From positions 515,924 through 579,923 of the forward strand of contig NZ_LILC01000002.1 in assembly GCF_001274935.1 (NCBI RefSeq): a DNA stretch of 64,000 bases, read 5' to 3'. The stretch is from Priestia koreensis. Lineage in GTDB: Bacteria > Bacillota > Bacilli > Bacillales > Bacillaceae_H. Numbering within the stretch: the first letter of the stretch is position 1; the number at the start of each line of letters is the position of its first letter. Positions 25,988 to 36,232 of this stretch are shown here, piece by piece. A program made the translations under genes and the position numbers. Below the pieces are notes generated by a model, which was not told the DNA's origin, did not search any database, and saw only the letters and a list, made by a program, of their open reading frames with translations.

Positions 25988-26066
25988 AAAAACAGCGTGA
26001 GTTTTTTGAACCCATTTATAGGAAGGTCAAAAAAGGAATGAAAAATTTTCTTTTTGTATAGAAGGA

Positions 26067-26110
26067 TTGCGCTACTAGCGTAAACATTCTATAATAAGAA
26101 CAAATGTTCT
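26067..26110 (+). promoter_or_regulatory. SOS promoter with LexA box
   Basis: TTGCGC (26067-26072), 17 bases, TATAAT (26090-26095), then AGAACAAATGTTCT (26097-26110). The last matches the Bacillus LexA (DinR) operator GAAC-N4-GTTC at all core bases and would cover the transcription start. Confidence 0.85.
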
Positions 26111-26128
26111 GTTTGTGGAGGAGCGTAT

Positions 26129-27406
26129 ATGAACAATGAAATGAATTTACCAAAACGCATCATTATGTGCATTGATGCACGGAGCTTTTTTGCAACCGTC
26201 ACGTGTTTGATGAATGATTTGGATCCTCGTCTGACAAAGCTAGCGGTAGTGTCGAATAAAGAGGAGCGGGGCTCTGTCGTTTTATCCGCCACCCCCTTGC
26301 TGAAAAAAGTTCACGGCATCCAAACGGGAAGAAGACTATTTGAAATTCCGCACGAGAAAAATATTCATGTTATGAATCCCTCAATGTCAACGTATATACG
26401 CGTGTCTAATCACATTACCTCGATTTTACTAAGGTACGTATCTCCTGAAGATTTACATACATATTCAATAGATGAAGCGTTCATTGACTGCACGGCTTCT
26501 TTGCATTTATTTGCAAAAGACGCCACTCAATTAGCGTTCATTATTCAGCGAGCGGTGTTCGCTGAGACAGGTGTTGATGTGACCTTTGGAATTGGTCCAA
26601 ATCCACTTATGGCAAAGCTTGCATTGGATTTTGAAGGGAAAAAGGCACTCAGTGGTATCGCGTCTTGGGATTATGGTGATCTGCCTCAAAAACTATGGCC
26701 GATGCGCTCACTGAAAAAAATGTGGGGGATTGGAGAGAGAACGGAGGTAAAGCTTAAGCGCCTTGGCGTCTATACAATTGGAGCCATTGCAGTGTACCCG
26801 TTGGCATCGCTTATTCAGCACTTTGGCAAAGAAAAGGGCAGAATGCTTCATGAACATGCAAATGGAATTGATTTTAGTCGAATTAGTGAAACATATCGAG
26901 CTGTTCAACCGTCTATTCATAAAAGCCAAATTCTACCTCATGCCTATCAAAGGGTAGAGGACTTGAAAATTTTATTGTTAGAGCAAATTGAAGAGCTTTG
27001 CTTTAGGCTTCGAAAACAGCGGAAATGTGTTCGTACCATTCATCTCACGGTTGTGTATCAGCATACATATTCAGAAAAAGGATTTTCCAAGCAACAAACG
27101 CTTTCTTTTGATACAAACTTGACGCTTGAAGTGTACGAAGGATTTTTAACGTTGTTTAATCGTTACTATAAGGGAGGACCTGTTAAAAAGTTAGGGACGG
27201 CCTTAACTCAGCTAGTAGACGATGATGAAAGACAAATGCATTTATTTTGTGATGAAGGAAAGAGAGAAAATCAAATCAAGCTCGCGCATGCGATGGATGA
27301 CATTCGGGGGCGCTTCGGAAAAAATAGTTTATTATGGGCCGTAAGCTATATGCCTCATGCTACAGGACGATCTCGAAATGAAAAAATAAGCGGCCACCAA
27401 TCTTAG
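26129..27406 (+). CDS. Y-family DNA polymerase (PolY2/UvrX type)
   Basis: An error-prone translesion polymerase of 425 residues. It shows the Y-family catalytic Asp in IIMCIDARSFFATV, the SIDEAFID motif with the acidic pair, thumb HhH MWGIGERTEVKLKRLG, and a little-finger domain with LTVVYQHTYSEKGFS. It fits the YqjW/UvrX group and not DinB/PolY1, partly because a YolD-like gene follows. GGAGGAG lies before ATG 26129. A LexA box in the promoter puts it in the SOS regulon, as for yqjW in B. subtilis. Confidence 0.92.
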   Translation: MNNEMNLPKRIIMCIDARSFFATVTCLMNDLDPRLTKLAVVSNKEERGSVVLSATPLLKKVHGIQTGRRLFEIPHEKNIHVMNPSMSTYIRVSNHITSILLRYVSPEDLHTYSIDEAFIDCTASLHLFAKDATQLAFIIQRAVFAETGVDVTFGIGPNPLMAKLALDFEGKKALSGIASWDYGDLPQKLWPMRSLKKMWGIGERTEVKLKRLGVYTIGAIAVYPLASLIQHFGKEKGRMLHEHANGIDFSRISETYRAVQPSIHKSQILPHAYQRVEDLKILLLEQIEELCFRLRKQRKCVRTIHLTVVYQHTYSEKGFSKQQTLSFDTNLTLEVYEGFLTLFNRYYKGGPVKKLGTALTQLVDDDERQMHLFCDEGKRENQIKLAHAMDDIRGRFGKNSLLWAVSYMPHATGRSRNEKISGHQS

Positions 27407-27438
27407 TACACATAACGAAACAGTAAGGGGAACGAATA

Positions 27439-27753
27439 ATGAAAAAATGGCAACCTTTTGCATCCATACCAGAACAGTTTCAAGGCATTCGCTCATTAGT
27501 TAGTGCACAGTCCAAAATCATAAAGCCCGTGCTAGAACAAGATCAGGAAGACCGGATGAATTATTTATTGAAGACTGCTCTACATAACGATCAGCTTGTA
27601 TACTTAACATATTATCACGACGGAGAATTACGAACGGAGATGGGGAGAATTAAAAAGGTCATGTTGTATGGGACAACATTACAATTTGTGGATACGTTTA
27701 ACGAACAACATGAACGACTGCTCACAGACGTCGTGGATGTACAATTAATTTAA
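27439..27753 (+). CDS. YolD-like protein (YqjX type)
   Basis: A 104-residue YolD-family protein with the opening PFASIPEQFQGIRSLVSAQS and the core LVYLTYYHDGELRTEMGRI. These small proteins accompany Y-family polymerases in Bacillus and their plasmids and phages; their role is unknown but they are proposed accessory factors. It begins 32 bp after the polymerase stop, with AAGGGGAACG upstream of ATG 27439, so the two form one SOS operon as in B. subtilis yqjW-yqjX. Confidence 0.88.
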   Translation: MKKWQPFASIPEQFQGIRSLVSAQSKIIKPVLEQDQEDRMNYLLKTALHNDQLVYLTYYHDGELRTEMGRIKKVMLYGTTLQFVDTFNEQHERLLTDVVDVQLI

Positions 27754-27782
27754 GGGAAAAGCAAGAAGGCTTTCCCTTAAAT
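27750..27782. terminator. Bidirectional terminator after the polymerase operon
   Basis: TTAAGGGAAAAGC and GCTTTCCCTTAA pair with one bulged A around AAGAAG; it overlaps the stops of both convergent genes. Confidence 0.7.
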
Positions 27783-27956
27783 AGAATAGTCGTCGTAATC
27801 GTAGCGAAATCCGTCTTGCTTTGCGCTCGTAACAGAAGAGGACATTTTCTTTAACACTTCCTGATATTGTGTAATTTCCTGATAATCCGTTGTTTGGGCA
27901 GCGGCAACTTTTAATGCTTGCTCAATAATGGCTTGATCATTTGAAGTAATGTTCAT
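27777..27956 (-). CDS. Hypothetical 59-residue protein
   Basis: A small acidic protein, MNITSNDQAIIEQALKVAAA..., ending in a Tyr/Asp-rich tail (GFRYDYDDYSI). I do not recognise the family. Two ATG codons compete; 27956 is preferred since AGGAGG is seven bases away, whereas ATG 27962 abuts it. It is convergent with the YolD-like gene and divergent from the thiC leader. Confidence 0.55.
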   Translation of the reverse strand: MNITSNDQAIIEQALKVAAAQTTDYQEITQYQEVLKKMSSSVTSAKQDGFRYDYDDYSI

Positions 27957-28070
27957 CGTCATCCTCCTTTTTTCGATAGTATTCCAAGATCGATCTCAAT
28001 TATGAGTGAAACGGTCGATCATCAGTGTGGGTGCCCATAGTAGGACTTTTTCTTTTTTTATGGAAAAAGG

Positions 28071-28099
28071 TTTTCATTTTCAAAAATATGTGATACTTT
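28071..28099 (+). promoter_or_regulatory. Candidate thiC promoter
   Basis: TTTTCA (28071-28076), 17 bases, TACTTT (28094-28099). It is weak by consensus but well placed, about 40 bases before the TPP aptamer. Confidence 0.45.
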
Positions 28100-28138
28100 A
28101 GGGGAGCAATAACGAATTTTATTACGAAACACCATTCT

Positions 28139-28238
28139 ACTAGGGGAGTCTAATAGTGCTTAGACTGAGAGAAGAACGCCCAAAGTTCTTTGACCCTCCG
28201 AACCTGATCTGGGTCATACCAGCGTAGGGAAGTAGAGA
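28139..28238 (+). promoter_or_regulatory. TPP riboswitch (THI element)
   Basis: The P1/P2 segment TACTAGGGGAGTCT, CTGAGAGAAG, ACCCTCCGAACCTGATCTGG and GTCATACCAGCGTAGGGA match the TPP aptamer consensus. It precedes thiC and a terminator, an off-switch arrangement. Confidence 0.97.
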
Positions 28239-28273
28239 GTGCAGGCTTTTCTGTGCTTTTTACATAACCAGTC

Positions 28274-28303
28274 AGGTTCCATGATTTCATGGAACCTTTT
28301 TTA
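28274..28303 (+). terminator. TPP riboswitch terminator
   Basis: AGGTTCCATGA-TT-TCATGGAACCTTTTTT lies between the aptamer and thiC. Confidence 0.9.
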
Positions 28304-28316
28304 TTTCGCTGGCTGA

Positions 28317-30270
<1,954 letters not shown>

Positions 30271-30306
30271 AAAAAGTTGGATTGTCCATCCATAGATCGA
30301 TTTACC

Positions 30307-30340
30307 AAGAGAGAGCTAATCCGTTAGCTCTCTCTTTTTT
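30307..30340 (+). terminator. Terminator of the thiC operon
   Basis: AAGAGAGAGCTAA-TCCG-TTAGCTCTCTCTTTTTT is a perfect 13-bp stem with a T-run. Confidence 0.93.
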
Positions 30341-30516
30341 GCACATCTTCTTAAGAAGGAGTTTTCGATATAAAAGAAGAACTATAGGTTAAAAAAAGCT
30401 ATTTAGAAAACAGGGAGAGCTTAAATTCTTTTCTTTTTCCGTAAATCTCTATATAATGCGATCATATTATTTATCCTTTAAAAGTTAGATTGATGTAAAT
30501 ACGGAGTTGGTATGAA

Positions 30517-31164
30517 ATGCAGAAGAGTTTAGATGATTTTATTTATAAAGTTGAACATAAATTACTTCCTTCATTGGATATGAAGAGTCCTCATCCTTAC
30601 GATCCGATTCAGGTCATTTCCGTTGCGAAAGGATGGAAGTGCCTAGGTGTCGGAAACTATGCGGCCGTGTTCATGAACAATCAGTATCCGGATTGGGTCG
30701 TAAAAGTATACGCTAGGGAAGAAGAAGCAGCGGAGTTAGAAGCAGATGTGTACAAGCAAATTGGTCCTCATCCTGCCTACTCAGAGCTTATTTATCAGAG
30801 TAAGCACTATCTCATTTTAAAGAGACTAAGAGGAATTACGCTGTATGATGCGCTGCACCGAGCCGTTCGAATTCCGAAGCAAGTGATTGAAGACGTAGAG
30901 GAAGCGCTCCAGTATGCAAGGAAAAAGGGCTTAACGCCTTGTGATGTACACGGTAAAAACGTCATGATGGAAAATGGCAGAGGATATGTAGTAGACGTCT
31001 CTGATTTTTACCTAGAAAAGGAAGATCGGAAATGGAGAGATTTATCTAAGGCTTATTACAAGCTGTATGTTCCGACGCTCCTCAAGCTTCCAATCCCCAT
31101 TCCTCATTTTGTTTTGAATCTATCAAGATACGGGTACCGCATCTATCGCAAATGGAAAAAATAA
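30517..31164 (+). CDS. yrzF: Serine/threonine kinase-like protein (YrzF type)
   Basis: A 215-residue protein with kinase features: a loop GVGNYAAVF, the ATP-anchoring Lys in WVVKVYAREEEAAELEADVY, a catalytic-loop-like CDVHGKNVMM and VDVSDFYLE in place of the DFG segment. It fits B. subtilis YrzF (215 aa), annotated as a kinase-like protein of unknown target. The HGKN and DVSDF variants suggest an atypical or RIO-like enzyme. A TATAAT (30452-30457) lies upstream; the start ATG 30517 has a weak GGAG-like site. Confidence 0.75.
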   Translation: MQKSLDDFIYKVEHKLLPSLDMKSPHPYDPIQVISVAKGWKCLGVGNYAAVFMNNQYPDWVVKVYAREEEAAELEADVYKQIGPHPAYSELIYQSKHYLILKRLRGITLYDALHRAVRIPKQVIEDVEEALQYARKKGLTPCDVHGKNVMMENGRGYVVDVSDFYLEKEDRKWRDLSKAYYKLYVPTLLKLPIPIPHFVLNLSRYGYRIYRKWKK

Positions 31165-31167
31165 CGC

Positions 31168-31197
31168 TCAATCACCAATGTGGCTGATTGGGCGCTT
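31168..31197 (+). terminator. Weak hairpin after the yrzF-like gene
   Basis: GCTCAATCA pairs with TGATTGGGC around CCAATGTGGC; only a short T-run follows. Confidence 0.4.
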
Positions 31198-31364
31198 TGT
31201 TTGGAATGAATGATTCTTAAGTCAATATATTTAATTAAGATATCTTGAATTTGTGACATTTATTTGACCAACCGAAATCTGTACTAGCCAAAAAGGCTTG
31301 AGAACACGTATTATGGAAGTAACGTATTCTAATAAATTGTCAATTTGAAAAATGAGGTGAACGC

Positions 31365-32147
31365 ATGGCTAAATCGAATAAAAAATCAAACAATCGGCCA
31401 AAGCAAACGACAAATGTGAAAACGCCATCGCCAAATACTAAAAAAGGGTCCAAGCAGTCTGATACGTCTTCAACAACCAAAATGATGTTTTGGACGATCG
31501 GGATCATTGCCGCGTGTGTACTGATTTTTATCCTGGTTTACAATGGTATGCAAAATAATAATGGTAAGAACGAAGCAACTCCTCAAAAAGCGAACTTCAA
31601 TTATAGCAATCAACCTTTTGAGGGGAAAGAAACGGCTCCTGTTAGCATTGTAGAGTTCGGCGATTATAAATGCCCAATTTGTAAGCAGGTAAATAGCCAG
31701 ATTGTGCCAAAGATCAAAAAAGATTTGGTTGATACGGGTAAAGCAAAGCTTTATTTCATGAACTACGCGTTTATTCGCGAAGATTCTGAAACAGCAGCGA
31801 AGTTCGCGGAGGGTGTGTACCAAGAGTTAGGAAACGAAAAGTTCTGGAAGTTTCATAACCTTCTATATGAAAAGCAACCTGAAGATACGGCATATGAACA
31901 AAAAGAGTTCTTCAGTGATTCCTTTTTAGCGAAAACGTTAGCTACAATCGCAACACCTGACGAAGTAAAAAAAGTTCAAGAAGCAGCGAAAAGTGAGAAA
32001 GTAAAAAATGCCTTTGACGAAGACATGGCCTATGTCCAAAAGCTTGGTATTCAAGGAACACCAACTTTCTTTGTGAACGGAAAACCTGTATCTGATTTGA
32101 ATGATTTGAACAAAATGGTTGAAGATGCGGCAAAGGAGAAAAAATAA
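31365..32147 (+). CDS. bdbD: Thiol-disulfide oxidoreductase BdbD (DsbA-like)
   Basis: An extracytoplasmic oxidase that forms disulfides in exported proteins. The 260-residue product has a basic, Ser/Thr-rich cytoplasmic start, one membrane anchor (about 41-61), and a DsbA/thioredoxin-fold domain with the active site FGDYKCPICKQV and the cis-Pro loop GIQGTPTFFVNG. AATGAGGTGAACGC lies before ATG 31365. It is followed three bases later by bdbC, its quinone-coupled re-oxidant, the same pair as in B. subtilis competence and disulfide formation. Confidence 0.93.
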   Translation: MAKSNKKSNNRPKQTTNVKTPSPNTKKGSKQSDTSSTTKMMFWTIGIIAACVLIFILVYNGMQNNNGKNEATPQKANFNYSNQPFEGKETAPVSIVEFGDYKCPICKQVNSQIVPKIKKDLVDTGKAKLYFMNYAFIREDSETAAKFAEGVYQELGNEKFWKFHNLLYEKQPEDTAYEQKEFFSDSFLAKTLATIATPDEVKKVQEAAKSEKVKNAFDEDMAYVQKLGIQGTPTFFVNGKPVSDLNDLNKMVEDAAKEKK

Positions 32148-32150
32148 GCG

Positions 32151-32552
32151 ATGAATAAGTCATTAGCGTTAGCGTGGCTTACGGCTCTTATTGCCATGCT
32201 AGGGAGCTTATTTTTTAGCGAGGTTCGCCACTTTATCCCTTGTACCCTGTGCTGGTATCAGCGAATTCTTATGTACCCACTTGCGTTTATTTTAGGGATT
32301 GCCTTTTATAAAAATGATACGCATATTTACCGATATGTCCTGCCCTTATCTGGAATTGGGATTGTGTTATCGAGCTATCATTATGCGTTGCAGAAAATCC
32401 CTGCTATGCAGCACGTTCAGATGTGTCAGAGCGGCGTACCGTGTACGGGTGAATACATTAACTGGCTCGGATTTATCACAATTCCGTTCCTAGCTCTTAT
32501 AGCGTTTGTTATCATCACCATCTGCATGGTGATTCTACGTAAGAAAGCATAA
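32151..32552 (+). CDS. bdbC: Disulfide bond formation protein BdbC (DsbB-like)
   Basis: A 133-residue membrane protein with four helices. Two periplasmic-side Cys pairs are visible: HFIPCTLCWYQR and MCQSGVPCTGEY. It re-oxidises BdbD and passes electrons to quinone. AGGAGAAAAAATAAGCG precedes ATG 32151, overlapping the end of bdbD. Length (138 aa in B. subtilis) and partner order agree with bdbDC. Confidence 0.95.
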   Translation: MNKSLALAWLTALIAMLGSLFFSEVRHFIPCTLCWYQRILMYPLAFILGIAFYKNDTHIYRYVLPLSGIGIVLSSYHYALQKIPAMQHVQMCQSGVPCTGEYINWLGFITIPFLALIAFVIITICMVILRKKA

Positions 32553-32580
32553 AAAAGCGATGAGTTTTCATCGCTTTTTT
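32551..32580 (+). terminator. Terminator after bdbDC
   Basis: AAAAAAGCGATGA-GTTT-TCATCGCTTTTTT is a perfect stem at the bdbC stop. Confidence 0.92.
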
Positions 32581-32721
32581 ATTTTGGAAAGCATGAAATA
32601 AGGGGAACATGGAAAAATAAAAAGATTAAAAATTCAGGCTGACAATTTGCTGATTTCTGTTATAGTTAGTAAGGAAGAATGATCGTTATTGATCAGGATA
32701 CATAAGAAAGTAGGGTATATG

Positions 32722-34152
32722 ATGACAACTTCTAATGGAAACTATCGCACCGAGAGAGACTTTTTAGGAGAAAAAGAAATTCCGTCTGATGTATATTATG
32801 GCGTTCAGACGCTACGTGCCGTAGAAAATTTTCCGATTACCGGCTATAAAATTCATGAAGAAATGATTAAAGCACTGGCTATTGTAAAAAAAGCAGCAGC
32901 GCTTGCAAATATGGACGTTACGCGCTTATACGATGGGCTCGGAAAGGCTATTGTTCAAGCAGCAGAAGAGATTATTGATGGGAAGTGGCACGATTACTTT
33001 ATCGTTGATCCGATTCAAGGCGGAGCAGGAACTTCGATGAATATGAATGCGAATGAAGTCATTGCCAACCGAGCATTAGAAATACTGGGTTACAGCAAAG
33101 GTGATTACAGCAAGCTCAGCCCAAATAGCCACGTGAACATGTCACAGTCGACAAATGACGTGTTTCCAACGGCAATTCATCTTTCAACGTTGAGTTTGCT
33201 AGAAAAGCTTCTTGTGACGATGAAAACGATGCACGGCGTGTTTAAAGAAAAAGCAAAGCAGTTTGACCACGTGATTAAAATGGGACGTACGCACTTACAA
33301 GATGCTGTACCAATCCGTCTTGGCCAGGAATTTGAGGCATACAGCCGTGTACTAGAGCGTGATATGAAACGTATTTCGAATACACGCGATCATTTGTATG
33401 AAGTGAATATGGGCGCAACGGCCGTTGGAACAGGATTGAACGCAGATCCTCGCTATATTGAAAATGTTGTGAAGCATTTGGCAACGATTAGTGGATTCCC
33501 GCTTGTTGGAGCGGAGCACTTAGTTGATGCCACGCAAAACACAGACGCTTATACAGAAGTGTCAGCTGCGTTAAAAGTATGCATGATGAACATGTCTAAG
33601 ATTGCCAATGACCTTCGTCTAATGGCGTCAGGCCCACGTGCAGGATTAGGTGAAATTAGTCTGCCGGCTCGTCAACCAGGATCATCGATTATGCCAGGAA
33701 AAGTAAATCCGGTTATGCCAGAGCTTATTAACCAAGTGGCTTTCCAAGTAATCGGAAACGACCATACGATTTGTCTAGCTTCTGAAGCGGGGCAGCTTGA
33801 GCTGAACGTGATGGAGCCTGTCCTTGTATTTAACCTTTTACAATCTATTAGTATTATGAACAATGCATTTGGCGTGTTTACGCATCATTGTTTAGCTGGA
33901 ATTGAAGCGAATGAACAGCGCTTGAAAGAATATGTAGAAAAAAGCGTGGGAATCATTACAGCTGTGAATCCGCACTTAGGATATGAAGTAGTATCCCGCA
34001 TTGCGCGTGAAGCGATCTTAAAAGGAAAATCAGTCCGTGAGCTATGTTTACAGTATGATGTGTTAACAGAAGAAGAGCTGGACTTAATTTTAAATCCGTA
34101 TGAAATGACGAACCCAGGAATTGCGGGGAGCTCATTGTTTGATCGTCAATAA
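32722..34152 (+). CDS. ansB: Aspartate ammonia-lyase
   Basis: Deaminates aspartate to fumarate and ammonia in the cytoplasm. The 476-residue product has the fumarase/aspartase motifs GGAGTSMNMNANEVI, SQSTNDVFPT, GRTHLQDAVPI and the signature loop GSSIMPGKVNPV. It is collinear with B. subtilis AnsB (475 aa). ATG 32722 is chosen since AAGAAAGTAGGG is six bases upstream; ATG 32719 is nearly equivalent, and a longer TTG start at 32689 is possible. No asparaginase or AnsR gene is adjacent, unlike in B. subtilis. Confidence 0.95.
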   Translation: MTTSNGNYRTERDFLGEKEIPSDVYYGVQTLRAVENFPITGYKIHEEMIKALAIVKKAAALANMDVTRLYDGLGKAIVQAAEEIIDGKWHDYFIVDPIQGGAGTSMNMNANEVIANRALEILGYSKGDYSKLSPNSHVNMSQSTNDVFPTAIHLSTLSLLEKLLVTMKTMHGVFKEKAKQFDHVIKMGRTHLQDAVPIRLGQEFEAYSRVLERDMKRISNTRDHLYEVNMGATAVGTGLNADPRYIENVVKHLATISGFPLVGAEHLVDATQNTDAYTEVSAALKVCMMNMSKIANDLRLMASGPRAGLGEISLPARQPGSSIMPGKVNPVMPELINQVAFQVIGNDHTICLASEAGQLELNVMEPVLVFNLLQSISIMNNAFGVFTHHCLAGIEANEQRLKEYVEKSVGIITAVNPHLGYEVVSRIAREAILKGKSVRELCLQYDVLTEEELDLILNPYEMTNPGIAGSSLFDRQ

Positions 34153-34155
34153 GTG

Positions 34156-34193
34156 AAAAAAGCATGAAGACTCGATGTCTTCATGCTTTTTTT
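34156..34193 (+). terminator. Terminator after ansB
   Basis: AAAAAAGCATGAAGAC-TCGAT-GTCTTCATGCTTTTTTT is a strong stem. Confidence 0.93.
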
Positions 34194-34323
34194 ATTTAGT
34201 TGTTAATAAAAAGGTAATTTTGGGTAAAATAATAATATAATAGTATTAGGTATATTGACCTAATTATTATTGTTATATATAATTGTATCATAAAATAACA
34301 TTTTTTAACAATAAAATAACAAA

Positions 34324-34409
34324 GCGATAAAGGCAAATTCATCGAAAGGTGAAGACGCAAAGCTACAGGGACTAAAGTCGAAAGATTATGTCAGCCAGTT
34401 ACCGATTTA
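34324..34409 (+). promoter_or_regulatory. Cyclic di-GMP-I riboswitch (GEMM-I)
   Basis: The sequence fits GEMM-I: AAAGGCAAATTCATCG, the GAAA tetraloop, GGTGAAGACGCAAAGCTAC, then GTCAGCCAGTTACCGAT. A terminator starts eight bases later, with a GGDEF gene beyond. The expected arrangement is c-di-GMP control of premature termination. Confidence 0.92.
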
Positions 34410-34416
34410 TCTAATG

Positions 34417-34449
34417 AAGTAGACAAATTGGTATTTGTCTACTTTTTTT
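34417..34449 (+). terminator. Riboswitch-linked terminator
   Basis: AAGTAGACAAAT (34417-34428) and ATTTGTCTACTT (34433-34444) pair perfectly and lead into a seven-T run. Confidence 0.92.
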
Positions 34450-34518
34450 ATCGCTGCTGAGCATGTTATTCAATAAGACGACAACTAAAACGATCATGCT
34501 AGAGTAGGGGAAATTTTT

Positions 34519-35475
34519 ATGAATGTACTATTTTTTATGCTAGGTATTATTTTTGGAGTTGGGATGCTACAAGCCTATATAAGCGTTACACGAGTGAAAA
34601 GAAGGCAAATATTTGCACACAAAAATAAAGTGTTTCAGCTCGTGGAAACATCAAAGGACATCATTTATTCGTATCAGATCAAGCCTATTCTTCAACATCA
34701 ATATACGAGTCCTTCAGTAGAATATTTTTTAGGAGAGGGCGTTCTGCAAAAGCTACACCAAAATTCACAAACGCCGTATGATTTGATTCATCCTGATGAT
34801 TACGAAATCATGCAAAAAAAGATGAGTGGCACGATTGATTATAGTCGTCCCATTGTCCAGCGCCTAAAAGACATGGATGGAAATTATAAATGGTTTGAAG
34901 AATACGCAACGCCTATTTATGAAAAAGGGGAGCTCGTTGCCGTTCAAGGAATTATGAGAAACATTGATGAAAAAATGCGTCTGCAAAAAAAATTAGAATA
35001 CCGTCTTACTCACGATCCGTTGACAGACGTGTATAACCGAGATTATTTTGAAGAACGAGTAAGTCACTATAACCATCATTGTGACGAGTCATTGGCGATC
35101 ATTTTATGTGACCTTGATGATCTGAAATACGTGAACGATTATTATGGTCATAAAAAAGGCGATGACCTTATTAAAAAATTCGCCACTCTCCTAAACGATT
35201 ATTTCAAAGGATACGGAAGCGTCGCACGAATAGGTGGCGATGAATTTGCCATCGTCATTCCGAACGTTGAGTATGTAACGGTGAAGCGTCTATGTGAGAA
35301 TATCTACGGTGACATCACCTCCCACAATCAAACGTGTGATGGCCTGCCTATTCACATGTCCGTCGGCTACGCTTACAGCCACAGTTCTTTAGGGAAGATG
35401 GATAGCTTATTTATTGAAGCGGATCAAAATATGTATCGTGATAAGAATCGGAAGAAAGAGATGGGGTCTGTGTAG
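34519..35475 (+). CDS. Membrane-anchored PAS-GGDEF diguanylate cyclase
   Basis: A 318-residue protein that probably makes c-di-GMP. It has one N-terminal membrane segment (about 1-20), a PAS-like domain (about 40-150, with PYDLIHPDDYEIMQ and YKWFEEYATPIYEKG) and a GGDEF domain (about 155-315) with LTDVYNRDYFEERV, DLDDLKYVNDYYGH and an intact ARIGGDEFAIVIP. The inhibitory I-site position five residues before GGDEF reads KGYG and not RxxD, so product inhibition is not expected. AGTAGGGGAAA precedes ATG 34519. A c-di-GMP riboswitch and terminator lie directly upstream. Confidence 0.9.
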   Translation: MNVLFFMLGIIFGVGMLQAYISVTRVKRRQIFAHKNKVFQLVETSKDIIYSYQIKPILQHQYTSPSVEYFLGEGVLQKLHQNSQTPYDLIHPDDYEIMQKKMSGTIDYSRPIVQRLKDMDGNYKWFEEYATPIYEKGELVAVQGIMRNIDEKMRLQKKLEYRLTHDPLTDVYNRDYFEERVSHYNHHCDESLAIILCDLDDLKYVNDYYGHKKGDDLIKKFATLLNDYFKGYGSVARIGGDEFAIVIPNVEYVTVKRLCENIYGDITSHNQTCDGLPIHMSVGYAYSHSSLGKMDSLFIEADQNMYRDKNRKKEMGSV

Positions 35476-35532
35476 GCGGTTAATTACCAATTTAGCAATA
35501 TAACCAAATAATTTCAGTAATTATAAAATAAG

Positions 35533-35572
35533 ACGAAAGAAGAGCAGCAACTCACTGCCCTTCTTTCGTTTT
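35533..35572 (+). terminator. Terminator after the diguanylate cyclase gene
   Basis: ACGAAAGAAGAGCAG and CTGCCCTTCTTTCGT pair with a small bulge and are followed by TTTT. Confidence 0.75.
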
Positions 35573-35593
35573 ACTCTTAGTGCGTACTATTAA

Positions 35594-35968
35594 TTACCTA
35601 AAAAAATTTTAGCAATAGGATTATTTATATCTGATTTTTGTAGTGATGATGTTGGTAAAACGGCAGCAGTAGGAATTCTGGGAGTGTCTATTTTAGATGT
35701 AGTGGATGTGATTGATGTAAACGGAAATGAAGGAGGGATAGATGCAAATCATTCATCGGAAAATATGGCTGCAGAAACGGATAACGAATACATACAAGAA
35801 GATAACCCTAATAGTCACAATGTTCATCCCTATGAACGAACGCTTGCAAGTGGAGAAACAATATGGGTAGACGGAGATGGGAATACGAGTGTAGATCTTA
35901 CTTCGAAAGAAGGCGGCGGGTGGACTCAATACAATCCGGACTATCGTACCTTAGTGGATAAAGGGTAA
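35594..35968 (+). pseudogene. Possible 5'-damaged gene for a secreted small protein
   Basis: The frame is open from 35594 to 35968. It reads a signal-peptide-like LPKKILAIGLFISDF, then GKTAAVGILGVSILDVVDV, an acidic linker, and a C-terminal motif HPYERTLASGETIWVDGDGN...GGGWTQYNPDYR that resembles C-terminal motifs of small secreted Bacillus proteins. No ATG, GTG or TTG stands at a sensible place: the first usable codon is GTG 35684, inside the hydrophobic part and with a poor ribosome site. It may be a decayed gene that lost its start, or a gene using an unusual start. Function unknown. Confidence 0.45.
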
Positions 35969-36067
35969 ACAATTACCTGAGTGTCAGAAATACATAGTTC
36001 CACAGAAACAAATGCTTTTTTTCATGAAATCCCATCTTATAATAGTTAGACTTACAGAGAACGAAGT

Positions 36068-36104
36068 AAAAAGTAGTGAGCGAAATGTGCTCACTACTTT
36101 TTGT
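36068..36104. terminator. Strong palindromic terminator-like hairpin
   Basis: AAAAAGTAGTGAGC-GAAAT-GTGCTCACTACTTTTTGTC could end transcripts on either strand. It is about 100 bases after the damaged ORF. Confidence 0.8.
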
Positions 36105-36232
36105 CATTCTAGGCAAAGCTAGTACTAAAAATGTATTTCCGCATATGGCTAATAGCAATGAGTTCGTAAACTTATTGCTACTAATATACCTGGGACATTT
36201 TTTATGTACTGCATAACGTCATTGATCTTTGT

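Noticed and set aside
35973..36158. 61-residue minus-strand frame
   Set aside because: It spans a strong terminator hairpin and has no ribosome site.
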